In this document: positions 25,230-34,200 of the stretch, in pieces
Position numbering within the stretch: position 1 is the first letter of the stretch
Layout: every line of letters starts with the position of its first letter
Assembly: GCA_945889495.1 (NCBI GenBank)
Contig: CAMDBU010000025.1
Span: 1-45,814 of the forward strand
Length of the DNA stretch: 45,814 nt
DNA from: Syntrophobacter sp. SbD2
Lineage (GTDB): Bacteria; Desulfobacterota; Binatia; UBA9968
Reading direction: 5' to 3'
The notes under the pieces: generated by a model
What the model was told of the DNA's origin: nothing
The model's database searches: none
The model's input: only the letters and a program-made list of their open reading frames with translations
Translations under genes and position numbers: made by a program

Positions 25230-26312
25230 ATGGAAACTTGTAACGCCGCTGTCATCACCGAACATAACAAACCGCTAACCATCCAGAAGGTGAAAATCCC
25301 CGACCTCGATCCAGGCTCCTTGCTGATTAAGATCACCGCCTCGACCCTATGCGGCACCGACGTGCACCGCTGGCATGGTCCGTTGGGCGACAAGGACAGC
25401 CTGCCGATCATCACCGGTCATGAACCCTGCGGCACCGTCGAAGATATCGCCGGCGAGCGCACCGATATCATGGGCGCGCCGGTCAAGCGCGGCGATCGAG
25501 TGGTGTGGAGCTACGTCGCCTGTGGGTCGTGTTACTACTGCTCGGTGGCCTGCCAACCATGCATTTGCCGCGGCCGCGCGTCCTGGGGCCACAACCGCAG
25601 CGATCAACATCCGTACTTACTCGGCAGCTGCGCAGAATACATGTACGTGCCAAAAGAATGCTTGATCATCAAAGTCCCCGAGGAAGTAACCTCAGCGTCG
25701 GCAGCCGCCGCGGCCTGCGCGTACCGCACGGTCATGCATGGTTACGACCGCTTGGGCGCCATCAAGAGCCATGAGACTGTGGTCATCCAAGGCAGCGGGC
25801 CGCTCGGCAACTTCGCCACCGCCGTCGCCAAGGATCATGGCGCCAAGAAAGTTTTGGTCATCGGCGCGCCGGCCAATCGTTTGGAAGTGACTAAAAAAAT
25901 GGGCGCCGACGCGGTGTTGAACCTGGAGGAAGTCACCGACGAGAAACTGCGCCGCCAGTGGGTCAAGGATCACACCGACGGCCGCGGCGCCGATGTCGTG
26001 GTCCAGGTCGCCAACAATATGGCGGTGCCGGAAGGTTTGACGCTGCTGCGCGATGGCGGACGCTATTTGAACATCGGCGCCGGCGGCAAAGCCAACATCG
26101 CGGTGGAAAAACTTCCCCAGCAGATGGACATCATTACCATCCGCTCCGGCGAACCGCGCCACTGGCTCCAGGCCATCGATTTTCTCGCCTCCCGGCGGAA
26201 AATCTTCCCCTTCGAAGAAATGATCAGCAAGAGCTACAAACTCGACCAGATCAACGAAGCCATGGAAGCGATGGCGAGCTACTCGGTGGTCAAAGCGGTG
26301 ATTAATTTTTAA
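25230..26312 (+). CDS. Zinc-dependent alcohol/polyol dehydrogenase (MDR family)
   Basis: A 360-residue medium-chain dehydrogenase. Catalytic zinc ligands are C41 (CGTDVH), H64 and E65 (GHEPCG); structural zinc ligands are C98, C101 and C104 plus a cysteine in the VACQPCIC run, which has more cysteines than usual. The Rossmann motif VVIQGSGPLGNFATAVAKDH near 181-200 binds NAD(P). AGAAGG precedes the ATG. It follows the amidohydrolase gene by 64 bp, including a repeat, so co-transcription is possible but not certain. Substrate unknown; L-threonine, sorbitol and benzyl-alcohol type enzymes share this layout. Confidence 0.9.
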   Translation: METCNAAVITEHNKPLTIQKVKIPDLDPGSLLIKITASTLCGTDVHRWHGPLGDKDSLPIITGHEPCGTVEDIAGERTDIMGAPVKRGDRVVWSYVACGSCYYCSVACQPCICRGRASWGHNRSDQHPYLLGSCAEYMYVPKECLIIKVPEEVTSASAAAAACAYRTVMHGYDRLGAIKSHETVVIQGSGPLGNFATAVAKDHGAKKVLVIGAPANRLEVTKKMGADAVLNLEEVTDEKLRRQWVKDHTDGRGADVVVQVANNMAVPEGLTLLRDGGRYLNIGAGGKANIAVEKLPQQMDIITIRSGEPRHWLQAIDFLASRRKIFPFEEMISKSYKLDQINEAMEAMASYSVVKAVINF

Positions 26313-26317
26313 GAAGG

Positions 26318-26345
26318 CATGAGGCGCGAGGCTTGAGGCACGAGG
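26318..26345. repeat. GAGGCTTGAGGCACGAGG simple-word repeat, copy 2
   Basis: CATGAGGCGCGAGGCTTGAG followed by GCACGAGG matches copy 1 at 25168 in phrase and orientation. The following bases (CAACTGGCAACTGCCCACTA) are also low-complexity. The gap separates two converging genes. Confidence 0.55.
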
Positions 26346-26389
26346 AAGATTCGGAGCTGAACCGACAACTGGCAACTGCCCACTAGCAA

Positions 26390-27142
26390 CTATTGATCGA
26401 GCGGGGGCTTGGTTCCCCGCTCGATCACCTGCCCATTGACCGCCGCGCTGGCGCGGCTGGCTAAGTAAACAATCGTTTCCGCCATATAATCCGCCGGCCG
26501 TATCCGGCCGGCAGCGAGTGACTGCTTGATATATTCGGCGCTTTTGCCGCGCCGCCACATGGGCGTGTCGGTGCCCCCAGGCTCGACGGCGTTGATTGTG
26601 ACATCGACGCTGAGTTGCTGGAATTCGGCGGCGATGGTGCGGACAAACGCCTCGACCCCACCCTTGGACGCCGAGTAGGCCGAGTTAGTCGCATTGCCCT
26701 TCACATGACCGGAGGAAAAATGAACGATCCGGCCATAGCCGCGTGCAATCATGCCGCGCGCCACCGCCTGAGTGCAAAGAAACGTCCCTTTCAAGTTAAC
26801 ACCAATCACCTGATCCCAGACCGCTTCCGGCATTTCCAACAGCGGATGCTTGATCATCACGCCAGCGCTGTTGATGAGGATATCGATCTTGCCGTCCAGC
26901 TTAACGATCGTTTCCGTCAGCTGCTCCAGTTGAGCGCGGTCGGTGACATCGAGTGGGCACCCTTCCGCGCTCAAGCCGAAGCCACGCAACTCGGTCGCCG
27001 CTTGAGCTATCGCCGCGCCGTCACGCGAGGCGAGCCAAACTTTCGCGCCCGCCTTGGCCAGCGCCTCAGCCATCGCTCGGCCGATGCCCGTCGCGCCGCC
27101 GGTGACCAGCGCCACCTGTCCAGTTAAATCGTAATTCGCCAC
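26390..27142 (-). CDS. Short-chain dehydrogenase/reductase
   Basis: A 250-residue classical SDR. The NAD(P) motif is GGATGIGRAMAEAL (15-28), the structural motif is NSAG (91-94), and the catalytic set is Ser143/144, Tyr156 and Lys160 (SAYSASK). The D63 in PLDVTD suits the adenine-binding site; R40 in LASRDG after the second beta strand suggests NADP. It would interconvert an alcohol and a ketone in the cytoplasm. It converges with the Zn-dehydrogenase gene. An alternative is 3-oxoacyl-ACP reductase (FabG-like), but no lipid genes are near. Confidence 0.92.
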   Translation of the reverse strand: MANYDLTGQVALVTGGATGIGRAMAEALAKAGAKVWLASRDGAAIAQAATELRGFGLSAEGCPLDVTDRAQLEQLTETIVKLDGKIDILINSAGVMIKHPLLEMPEAVWDQVIGVNLKGTFLCTQAVARGMIARGYGRIVHFSSGHVKGNATNSAYSASKGGVEAFVRTIAAEFQQLSVDVTINAVEPGGTDTPMWRRGKSAEYIKQSLAAGRIRPADYMAETIVYLASRASAAVNGQVIERGTKPPLDQ

Positions 27143-27228
27143 GGATGCACTCCTCCTGGATCGAAACGTAGTCGATCATAGAAAGAGTAAAGTAGATTGG
27201 CAAACCGAGAGGCTCGAAGATCGCGGCG

Positions 27229-28737
27229 TCATGCTGCGCTGGGCACCGGCACGGAGAAGGAAAAACAACTGCCACGGCCCAACTCGCTATCGACGTGGAT
27301 CGCCCCACCCATCGCCTCGACGATTTCTTTGGCGATCGACAATCCGACTCCGGCGCCGCCGAAACTCCTGCGGCTCGAACCGTCGGCCTGAACGAAGCGT
27401 TGGAAAATTTTCTCGCGCTGCTCCGGCGCGATGCCGATGCCGGTGTCGGACACCGTGAAGCGGATCGCGCAGTCAGGCAGCTCGGAGCCGGGCAGCCGAT
27501 CGACATCCAGGCGAATCTCCCCAGTCGCCGTGAACTTAACCGCGTTACTTAACAATGGCTCTAGCGCCTGCGCCAGACCACTGCGATCGCCGCGCAGCGC
27601 CGCCGGAACCTCCGCGCCGACGGTAAGCGTAAAATGCAATCCTTTTTGCGCCGCGGCGCGCCGATGAGGTTCGCTCACTTGGCGCAAGAGCTCACTCACC
27701 TCGAACACCGACCGGACCGACTTCAAGCGCCCGCCGGCGAGATCGGCCATGGCCAACAGCTCTTCGATCAACCGCGTCAGCGAGTCGGCGCTGCTCAGAA
27801 TCGTCTGCGCGCAGTCGCGCTGGTCCTCGGTTAAGCGACTGTCCAACAACAGCTCCGCCATGCCGACGACGCCGTTGACCGGCGTGCGCAGCTCATGGCT
27901 CATGTTGGCGAGAAATTCCGACTTGGCGCGGTTGGCCGCCTCGGCGTCATGCTGAGCGCGCGCCAGCGCCAACTCCAGGGCTTTGCGCTCGCTCAGATCG
28001 ACGCCATAACCGCGCACCACCGGCGCCCCGGCCACCGGCACCAGATGCCACTCGAGACAGCGGTCGGCGAGGTTGACTTCGATGGCGCCGATGGCCGCTT
28101 GCTGGGCGAGACAGCAGGTAACTAATTCCTCGATATTTTCCGGCAACACCGCGGCATGCACGCTGGCGCCGAAGCCGAAACGGTCGAGCCACTGCATCAT
28201 CGCCGGATTGGCGTGTAGTAGATTTGCGTCTTGGTTGAACTCAACAATGGCCAGCGGGCAGGCTTCAGCGACCGACGCCAGGCTGCGCAGGTCGGCTTCC
28301 AGCGCCAGCTGGCGGGTGATGTCGTTGAAGCATAGGAGCGCGCCCATGCCGCTCCCGGTGGGATAGGCCGAGCAACGGTACTCCACTGGTTTGGCCCCGC
28401 CGCCGCGACCGCGCAGCCCCATGCGCGCCGGCGCTGGAAGATGTTCGCCGGCGAGTGTCCGGGCGATGGGACAGTTGTGCGGCTCAGCGGCGAGATCTTC
28501 CAAATAACAACCGAGTAGCCCATGGGCCAAATGGCCGAGCAAATCCACCGCCGCCCAACCGAGCAGACGCTCGGCTTGGCTATTGAGCGCGATGATCTTG
28601 CCAGCGCCATCGATGAGCAGCGCGCCAGCCGGTAGCGCATCGAGCAGTAGTTGCCGCACCGCGTCGGCGCCAGCCGCGCTAGTTGGGTTAACGTCCAGCG
28701 GCACATCACCATCGCCCATGGCCAATGCCACGCTCAT
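27229..28737 (-). CDS. PAS-domain sensor histidine kinase
   Basis: A 502-residue cytoplasmic kinase. Two PAS-like domains lie at about 27-145 (LPAGALLIDGAGKIIALNSQ) and 150-255 (CPLAIVEFNQDANLLHANPA), each followed by a short linker. The dimerisation domain has the phospho-acceptor H281 in FLANMSHELRTPVNGVVGMA, and the ATPase domain has the N box (LLSNAVKFT), G1 (DTGIGI) and G2 (GGAGVGLSIAK). There is no receiver domain or membrane helix, so it senses an internal signal such as redox or a ligand. Its ATG overlaps the HD-GYP stop by 4 bp (ATGA), so the pair is translated together. Confidence 0.92.
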   Translation of the reverse strand: MSVALAMGDGDVPLDVNPTSAAGADAVRQLLLDALPAGALLIDGAGKIIALNSQAERLLGWAAVDLLGHLAHGLLGCYLEDLAAEPHNCPIARTLAGEHLPAPARMGLRGRGGGAKPVEYRCSAYPTGSGMGALLCFNDITRQLALEADLRSLASVAEACPLAIVEFNQDANLLHANPAMMQWLDRFGFGASVHAAVLPENIEELVTCCLAQQAAIGAIEVNLADRCLEWHLVPVAGAPVVRGYGVDLSERKALELALARAQHDAEAANRAKSEFLANMSHELRTPVNGVVGMAELLLDSRLTEDQRDCAQTILSSADSLTRLIEELLAMADLAGGRLKSVRSVFEVSELLRQVSEPHRRAAAQKGLHFTLTVGAEVPAALRGDRSGLAQALEPLLSNAVKFTATGEIRLDVDRLPGSELPDCAIRFTVSDTGIGIAPEQREKIFQRFVQADGSSRRSFGGAGVGLSIAKEIVEAMGGAIHVDSELGRGSCFSFSVPVPSAA

Positions 28738-30011
28738 GACGCCACTCGCAAAAAGACCAAGGGATCGATGCGCTCCTTCACCGGGTCGAGCACGGCGATG
28801 ACGCGCCGCTCGATGGCGTCGCCGCCGCCATCCGCCAGGCTGACGATGGGGCCGTGGAACTGCACCAAGCCGCTGCGCGACATGATGATCCGCACCGTCG
28901 GCTTCAACGCGGTTGCGCGGTTGGTAGCGACCACCACGGCGCGCTCACCGGTGTTGAGTTCGACCACGCTGCCGATCGGATAGACGCCCAGACTGCGAAT
29001 GACTTTTTCGACCAGATCGCGCTCCACCGAGCCGGTGTTGGCCTGGACGTAAAGTTGGCGTAGCACTTCGGTGGGTTGCAGTGCGACGCAATTGCGTCCC
29101 GACAGCATATCGTCGTAGCTATCGGTCAGCGCCACCAGCTGGCTAGGGGAACTCAGAGCGGCGCCAGCTTTGCCGGCCGGATAGCCCGAGCCATCGATGC
29201 GCTCATGATGATCGGCGACGATGTCTTGGACCGCGGCGGCAACGCCGTTGGATTGCGCTAACAGCGCGACGCCGAGGGACGGATGGCGCTTGAGCAACTG
29301 GGTTTCAGCGTCGCTCACGCCGTCGAGCTTGCGCAGCAGCTGGCGCGGCAGGCGGGTCTCGCCGATATCGTGCAGCAACGCCCCAAGCGCCAACTCTTCA
29401 GCGCCGGCGCCCGTACCCTCGCTGTTGGCCACCACCAGCGCCAGCACGCAAACATTGACCGCATGGGTAAACAGATCCTTTTGAAACCGGCGCATCTGCA
29501 TGAGCAGCAGATTGGCTTCCGGCGAGCGGGCGATGCTCGATTGCAGGTTGTCAATCACTTGGGCCGCCACCTGGGCGTCCACCAGCGCGCCGCCGCCAGC
29601 GCCATCGAAGATCGATCTTGCGAGCTGCAACGCTTCGGCATGGACGGCGCGGGCAGTTTCGAGTTCCCGCGCCATCGGTTCAAACGCCGCGTCGGCGGCC
29701 GGCCGCGGCGGTGGCGCCGAATTTGGCATTTGGGGCTGAAGCGTATCGGCGGCGCTCCTGGCAGAATCTTCAGCTAGGGAGCTATTGTCGTCGGCCATGG
29801 CGTCAACATCGGCGCCGCAGCTGGTATCGATCACCACTTCGCCGATGCCATGCTTTTTCAGCTGGTCGATTTCATCGACCCGTTGAATCAACTTGCGATG
29901 GAATAAAAACGGCGTGTGCAGCCAGGAACGGTCCAAACCGACGACGTACATGCCCGGACGCAGATCGGCGATCGCAATGCGTTTTTTAGTGCTCAGTTCT
30001 TCGCGCCCCAT
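28734..30011 (-). CDS. HD-GYP cyclic-di-GMP phosphodiesterase with DUF3391
   Basis: A 425-residue protein. Residues 8-60 (IAIADLRPGMYVVGLDRSWL) are a DUF3391 N-terminal domain; 90-110 is a proline/alanine linker; the HD-GYP domain spans about 150-345 with HD at 214-215 (LLHDIGETRLP) and the GYP motif HHERIDGSGYPAG (268-280). A C-terminal beta domain (YPIGSVVELNTGERAVVVAT) follows. It should hydrolyse c-di-GMP. The HDIGE in place of the more common HDIGK is worth noting. The start at 30011 (MGREELSTKK) fits other DUF3391 proteins. Confidence 0.92.
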   Translation of the reverse strand: MGREELSTKKRIAIADLRPGMYVVGLDRSWLHTPFLFHRKLIQRVDEIDQLKKHGIGEVVIDTSCGADVDAMADDNSSLAEDSARSAADTLQPQMPNSAPPPRPAADAAFEPMARELETARAVHAEALQLARSIFDGAGGGALVDAQVAAQVIDNLQSSIARSPEANLLLMQMRRFQKDLFTHAVNVCVLALVVANSEGTGAGAEELALGALLHDIGETRLPRQLLRKLDGVSDAETQLLKRHPSLGVALLAQSNGVAAAVQDIVADHHERIDGSGYPAGKAGAALSSPSQLVALTDSYDDMLSGRNCVALQPTEVLRQLYVQANTGSVERDLVEKVIRSLGVYPIGSVVELNTGERAVVVATNRATALKPTVRIIMSRSGLVQFHGPIVSLADGGGDAIERRVIAVLDPVKERIDPLVFLRVAS

Positions 30012-30253
30012 GGTTTTCCAGCAACTCCGAGATGTCGACCGATGATTGCCCACTGGCTGATGTGCCAGCCATTACTTGAATCATCGGCAGCTCGGAGAAG
30101 AAATTAAATCGCCTTGCGGGAAATGGCGGGAAGAGTTCGGTCATTGGCCGGACGACTCCGGCCTAGGATGGCTAGAGCGTAAGCGAAACCCATCGTTGGG
30201 AATGATGGGTTTCGGCGCGGCGCGCCTCTACCCATCCTACAAAACGGGCCAGT
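30012..30253. other. Intergenic region with an 80 bp hairpin element
   Basis: Holds the promoter region of the HD-GYP/kinase operon and, at 30163-30240, a palindromic element. Outer words TAGGATGG and CCATCCTA and an inner 11 bp stem CGAAACCCATC/GATGGGTTTCG give a strong nested hairpin. A related phrase (GCGATGGGTA...CACCCATCC) occurs near 32479-32516. It could also act as a factor-dependent stop for the upstream binding-protein gene; no T-tract follows it. Confidence 0.55.
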
Positions 30254-31282
30254 TCAGTTTTCCATCAAGGGCTTCAACCGCTGAATGGTATCCGCCGACG
30301 GCACGCCGGCGTCTTTGATCAGCGCTTCGAGATCTTCGCCGCTGAGCGGCGTGACATCGAGCCCCTTCTTTTTCGCCTCGGCGACAAGCTCCGCATCGGC
30401 CATCATTTTGTTGAAGCCGTCGCGCAAGATTTTCAAACGATCCGCCGGCATCCCCGGTGGACCGAACAGCGGCCGGCCCATGTCGTCGGGGATGAGCAGG
30501 ATCTTCGCCAAGCGGCGGTAATTCTCGCTAGTTTTATTCTTGTCCATCAATTCCCAAAGGGTCGGCACGCTGGCCATGCGTGGATCGCGCTTGGCGCCGC
30601 CCTGAACCAACACCCGGGCAAAGCCGGTCTTGGACCAAGTGCGTAGCGGCTCGCTGCCGAAGTAGGCCTGCACCGTGCCGCTGAAACAATGCACTTCGCC
30701 CTTCTCGATGGCGAGATTGACGTCGGCGGCGCCGGGATAGCCGGGCACGAGGGTTAGCTTGAGGCCGAAAGCGTCCTGCAACAGTCGCGGGAAATAATAG
30801 GCCGAGCTGCCGATGCCGGTGGAGCCGCAGCGCGGCGTCTCGGCCACGGTGCGCATGTCTTCGAGATTTTTGATGCCCAAATCGGCGCGCATGTAGAAAA
30901 TCCGGTCGGTCTTCTCCGGCGAGCCGATGAAGCTAAACTTGAACCAGTCGTACTGGACCTCTTTTTTGCCGGTCACCTGCTCGATGTACATCGCCGGGCT
31001 AACCACGCCGAGGGTCAAGCCATCGGGCTTGGCCAAGCCGTAAATATAATTCGCCGCTACCATCGACCCGCCACCGGTCATGTTCTGCACAACAAACGTC
31101 GGATTGCCGGGAATGAAGCGGCCCAGATGGCTGGCGATCACCCGCGCCCAGACATCGAACGCACCGCCGGCGGCGAAGCCGACGCGGATCTGCACGGTCT
31201 TGCCTTGGTAGAAGGGCGTCTGGGCCGCAACCGGTGAAACCACGATCAGACAAATAAGTAGCAATAGCAAAAATCTTTTCAC
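30254..31282 (-). CDS. Bug/TctC-like tripartite transporter substrate-binding protein
   Basis: A 342-residue protein with a signal peptide (MKRFLLLLLICLIVVSPVAA, cleavage before QTPFYQG). The mature part follows the Bug pattern, FYQGKTVQIRVGFAAGGAFD, then FVVQNMTGGGSMVAANYIYG and KPDGLTLGVV. It is diverged from the tctC at 14048. No TctA/TctB genes accompany it, so it is an orphan binding protein that may use the membrane subunits at 12084-14022 or elsewhere. GGAAG precedes the ATG. Confidence 0.87.
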   Translation of the reverse strand: MKRFLLLLLICLIVVSPVAAQTPFYQGKTVQIRVGFAAGGAFDVWARVIASHLGRFIPGNPTFVVQNMTGGGSMVAANYIYGLAKPDGLTLGVVSPAMYIEQVTGKKEVQYDWFKFSFIGSPEKTDRIFYMRADLGIKNLEDMRTVAETPRCGSTGIGSSAYYFPRLLQDAFGLKLTLVPGYPGAADVNLAIEKGEVHCFSGTVQAYFGSEPLRTWSKTGFARVLVQGGAKRDPRMASVPTLWELMDKNKTSENYRRLAKILLIPDDMGRPLFGPPGMPADRLKILRDGFNKMMADAELVAEAKKKGLDVTPLSGEDLEALIKDAGVPSADTIQRLKPLMEN

Positions 31283-31480
31283 GTAAACTTCCTCTCCGTT
31301 TCAAGACAATAACATCGAATACACCGAGCCGTTGCTTGGCCAGCGATGTGAAACCATTTGTTAGCAGACTTCGGAAATTATTTCACCGCCAACCAGGCGA
31401 AGAAATACCAGGTTTATTTTCACCCTGGATCATGTTGTATTGCACTAAACTTTCGGACTCAATTGCGAGGAAACAAATAA

Positions 31481-32347
31481 ATGAACGACAGCAACCGCGG
31501 CATGATCGAAGCTTGGAATTCCGTGCTGTTCACCAAGTACTCGCGCTTCAAACACCTGCTCGTCGATGGGCTGTCGCAGCATAGCGAAGCCGCCTTCGAG
31601 CGCTGCGGCTATCCGCAGGGCGCGCGGGTGCTCGACATCGGCTGCGGCTTCGGTGACTGCACGCTGGGCATCGCCCAGCGCGTCGGCCCCAGCGGCGAGG
31701 CGGTGGGCATCGACTGCGCCGAAAACTTCATCCGCGCGGCTGAGACCGAAGCGCGCAAGGCAAGCATCGGCAACGCGCGCTTTTTCGTCGGCGACGCGCA
31801 GTCAGGCGAACTCGGCGGCCCCTACGACTACGCTTTCGCGCGGATGGGTACGATGTTTTTCGCCAAGCCGGAGCAGGCGATGGCCAACATCCGCCAAGCC
31901 CTCAACCCCAGCGGCGTCTTCACCCAGATCGTCTGGCGCCGCCGCGACGAGAATCCCTGGCTGCACGAAGCCGAGTTATGCGTCAAGAAAATCTTGCCGG
32001 TCATGGAACCCCAAGGGACCAATCAGGGACCCAACGGCCCGGGACCGTTCTCGATGACCGCGCCGGACGCGGTGAGCACCATGCTCCAGGGCGCGGGCTT
32101 CGCCCGCGTCACCTTCGAGCGCCACGACTGCGATATTTGCATCGGCCGCGACTTGGACGACGCCATCGAGTTCGCTCTGGCCTTCGGCCCATCCGGCGAA
32201 GCCGTCCGTCTCGCCGGCGCCGAGGGCGAGAAACGCAAACCCCAGCTAGTCACCGCGCTCAAACAAACCCTCGCGCCCTTCGCCCGCCCTGACGGCCTAT
32301 GGGCGCCATCGAGCACCTGGTTCATCAGCGCGACCAATCCAAGTTGA
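31481..32347 (+). CDS. SAM-dependent methyltransferase (class I)
   Basis: A 288-residue protein with the Rossmann SAM motif ARVLDIGCGFGDCTLGIAQR at about 46-65, the acidic post-II residue in AVGIDCAENFI, NARFFVGDAQ for the adenine contact and FAKPEQAMANIRQALNPSGV near motif III. Length suits a small-molecule methyltransferase of the Methyltransf_11/25 group; UbiE-like acceptors are possible. GCGAGGAAAC precedes the ATG. It is divergent from the Bug gene and stands alone. Confidence 0.88.
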   Translation: MNDSNRGMIEAWNSVLFTKYSRFKHLLVDGLSQHSEAAFERCGYPQGARVLDIGCGFGDCTLGIAQRVGPSGEAVGIDCAENFIRAAETEARKASIGNARFFVGDAQSGELGGPYDYAFARMGTMFFAKPEQAMANIRQALNPSGVFTQIVWRRRDENPWLHEAELCVKKILPVMEPQGTNQGPNGPGPFSMTAPDAVSTMLQGAGFARVTFERHDCDICIGRDLDDAIEFALAFGPSGEAVRLAGAEGEKRKPQLVTALKQTLAPFARPDGLWAPSSTWFISATNPS

Positions 32348-32724
32348 AGAGCGGCGCGCGATCGCCGGCTCGACCTGCGCAACCGATCGCGCCACCTAAC
32401 CCGCCCAGGACCAGACGCTTCGCTTCGCTCAGTATGAGAGCCACGGGACTCGATTGTCGGATTGGCGTTAAGAGCGCGATGGGTACCGGCGCGGCACGTT
32501 CACCCATCCGACCATCCGAGAAAACTAATTTCCCTCGCTCACCAACCCACCGGGTGACAATATTCGTAGGCCAATCGGTCAAATTCTCGGAATGCTCCCC
32601 GCTGCTTGGGAATTCTTTGGACATAATCGAGCAGGCTGACGAATCTTCTGCACAGTCAGCGATGGTGCTGGATTTGCTTTAACTACCTGCACATTTCCAA
32701 TAACCGAAGCGAAAGCGAGCACGC
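32348..32724. other. Intergenic region with repeat fragments
   Basis: 377 bp without a convincing gene. It contains CTTCGCTTCGCTCAGTATGA, a low-complexity phrase, and GCGATGGGTACCGGCGCGGC-like DNA, related to the 30163 hairpin element. The last 100 bp are more AT-rich and may hold the promoter of the 32725 gene. A minus-strand open frame (32325-32624) has repeat-like content and no upstream start context, so it was not called. Confidence 0.4.
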
Positions 32725-33291
32725 ATGCACTCAACCCAGCCAGCCAATTACCAAAGCGCCCTGCGAGCCATCGGTCAGGGAATCGAAAAACTCAACATCG
32801 AATCCTTCGAACTTGAGATCTCCGGCAATCAAGAATATCTAGTGTCCGGGGTGTATCGAGAGCCCCGGCCCACCGCCAAGCCAAAGAAGAAATCATCTCT
32901 GCTGACTCTGATCGTAAACCAAGCTCACATCGACAGGACGCGGAATATTGAGGGGCCGCTCTTTCGCTTCGCCGGAGTCCGGTTTAGCCAAAGCAACATC
33001 GAACTATTGGAGCAGGCCGGCAAAGCGTCGCGGTGGAATTGGGATGGCAACCCACTCAGTCCACTCGGCATATCCCAGGTGCTCAGGATCGCTGGCGCGT
33101 ACCTCGATGGCAAACATATCCGCTTCAGCCGCCTTTCCTGGCATCACCACACTCTAAGCCTCTGGCATCTCAATGCCGCCGGCGGCGAAGTAAAGGAAGT
33201 CTTTACCTCGGCGAATCTTTATGACCACTGGGTGCACCACTTCAAAGCCCGCACGCCATCTCGCCTATTGAAACCGACCGGCAGCGATTAA
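32725..33291 (+). CDS. Unrecognised 188-residue soluble protein
   Basis: A clear coding frame with natural composition. It has a mixed alpha/beta N-terminal part (YQSALRAIGQGIEKLNIESF, ELEISGNQEYLVSGVYRE), a lysine-rich linker (KPKKKSS), and a C-terminal part rich in Trp and His (SWHHHTLSLWHL, YDHWVHHF). No signal peptide or membrane segment. AAGCGAAAG sits before the ATG. No family was recognised and its neighbours do not suggest a role; it may have entered with the adjacent toxin-antitoxin region. Confidence 0.7.
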   Translation: MHSTQPANYQSALRAIGQGIEKLNIESFELEISGNQEYLVSGVYREPRPTAKPKKKSSLLTLIVNQAHIDRTRNIEGPLFRFAGVRFSQSNIELLEQAGKASRWNWDGNPLSPLGISQVLRIAGAYLDGKHIRFSRLSWHHHTLSLWHLNAAGGEVKEVFTSANLYDHWVHHFKARTPSRLLKPTGSD

Positions 33292-33346
33292 GCATCGCCA
33301 ACCCAGTCCTTGGTCCGGGCCAGCGCATCGGCCGGCTAGCATGCAT

Positions 33347-33444
33347 AGTCCAGTTGCGCCCACTCGCTGAACTCTTCCAAGCCCAAGACTTTTAACGTGT
33401 CCATGAATGGCCGGCCGGTTTTTTCGTGGCGGCCCGGGGGTTGG
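33347..33444 (-). pseudogene. Remnant of the aldehyde oxidoreductase gene 3' end
   Basis: These 98 bp align without gaps to 34203-34300, the 3' end of the intact gene, with about 10 mismatches (roughly 90% identity). On the minus strand it reads GRHEKTGRPFMDTLKVLGLE then EFSEWAQLD; the stop codon is lost and reading runs on for three residues. Homology ends sharply on both sides. Most changes are in third codon positions, so the copy diverged while under selection or came from another gene copy. It borders the Phd/VapC pair. Confidence 0.85.
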
Positions 33445-33530
33445 ATTGGCCCATGGGTCGTTTCCAGGACCGCCAGGGTGGCGACGACTGCGGGCTTGTT
33501 TGCGGAAAAATTGTGCGGGATAATCCGACC

Positions 33531-33770
33531 ATGACTCAAGTAAACATCGAAGACCTTCAGCGCGATCCGGCGAAATATATGCAACGAGTTGAAGCCGGCG
33601 AATCGTTATTGATTATCCGCGCCGGAACGCCAGTCGCTGAATTGAATCCCATCGCGATGCCACTCAAGGCCGCGCGCCCATTCGGCCTGTCCGCTGGGAA
33701 ATTCACCGTGCCGGATGACTTCGACGCGCCGCTCCCGGACGAAATGGTCAACTCGTTTGAGGGCAAGTGA
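33531..33770 (+). CDS. Phd/YefM-family antitoxin
   Basis: A 79-residue protein beginning MTQVNIEDLQRDPAKYMQRV, then EAGESLLIIRAGTPVAELNP, the Phd/YefM N-terminal DNA-binding fold, followed by a toxin-binding tail (PDDFDAPLPDEMVNSFEGK). The tail pattern 'kf.vPddFd.plp.e....feg' is that seen with PIN-domain partners. The start at 33531 fits the family; a longer frame would run into the remnant region. Its TGA overlaps the toxin GTG by 4 bp. It should neutralise VapC and repress the operon. Confidence 0.92.
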   Translation: MTQVNIEDLQRDPAKYMQRVEAGESLLIIRAGTPVAELNPIAMPLKAARPFGLSAGKFTVPDDFDAPLPDEMVNSFEGK

Positions 33771-34159
33771 AATTTCTTCTCGATACACATGTGTTTCTTT
33801 GGTTCATCGGCGGCGATAGCAAGCTGCCCGCCAGCTGGCGCGACACCATCCGCGATCCACAGCATGAAATCTATCTCAGCGCGGTATCCTTGTGGGAAGC
33901 AATCGTGAAATATCAGTTGGGCAAACTACCTCTACCCGAGCCGCCGGAAACCTATTTACCCACGGAGCGGGAACGCCATCAGATAAGCCCGCTCAGTCTT
34001 GATGAATCCAGCGTTCAGCGATTGGCATCGTTGCCTGGATTGCACCGCGACCCGTTTGATCGAATGTTGATCTGCCAGGCGATCGAGCATCAACTCTCCA
34101 TCATCTCAATCGACGAAGCATTTCGTGGCTATCCCGTCCCGTTGCTGGGACAAACTTGA
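33767..34159 (+). CDS. vapC: VapC-type PIN-domain toxin
   Basis: A 130-residue PIN ribonuclease. The GTG start overlaps the antitoxin stop. It begins MKFLLDTHVFLWFIGG with D6, has E44 (SLWEAIVKY), D95 and D98 in HRDPFDRMLICQA, and D116 in IISIDEAF, the acidic set needed to bind Mg. Length is normal and all key residues are kept, so it should be active. The pair is on the strand opposite to the neighbouring oxidoreductase gene. Confidence 0.93.
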   Translation: MKFLLDTHVFLWFIGGDSKLPASWRDTIRDPQHEIYLSAVSLWEAIVKYQLGKLPLPEPPETYLPTERERHQISPLSLDESSVQRLASLPGLHRDPFDRMLICQAIEHQLSIISIDEAFRGYPVPLLGQT

Positions 34160-34200
34160 GTTCACTGACTCCTCGGGACTTGTCCAACCAGAGGTGGAAC

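Noticed and set aside
25692-26558. A 288-codon minus-strand frame opposite the Zn-dehydrogenase
   Set aside because: It is antisense to a gene with full zinc and NAD motifs and has no family features.
33336-33584. An 82-codon minus-strand gene
   Set aside because: Its only meaningful part is the duplicated end of the aldehyde oxidoreductase gene; the rest is antisense to the antitoxin and intergenic.
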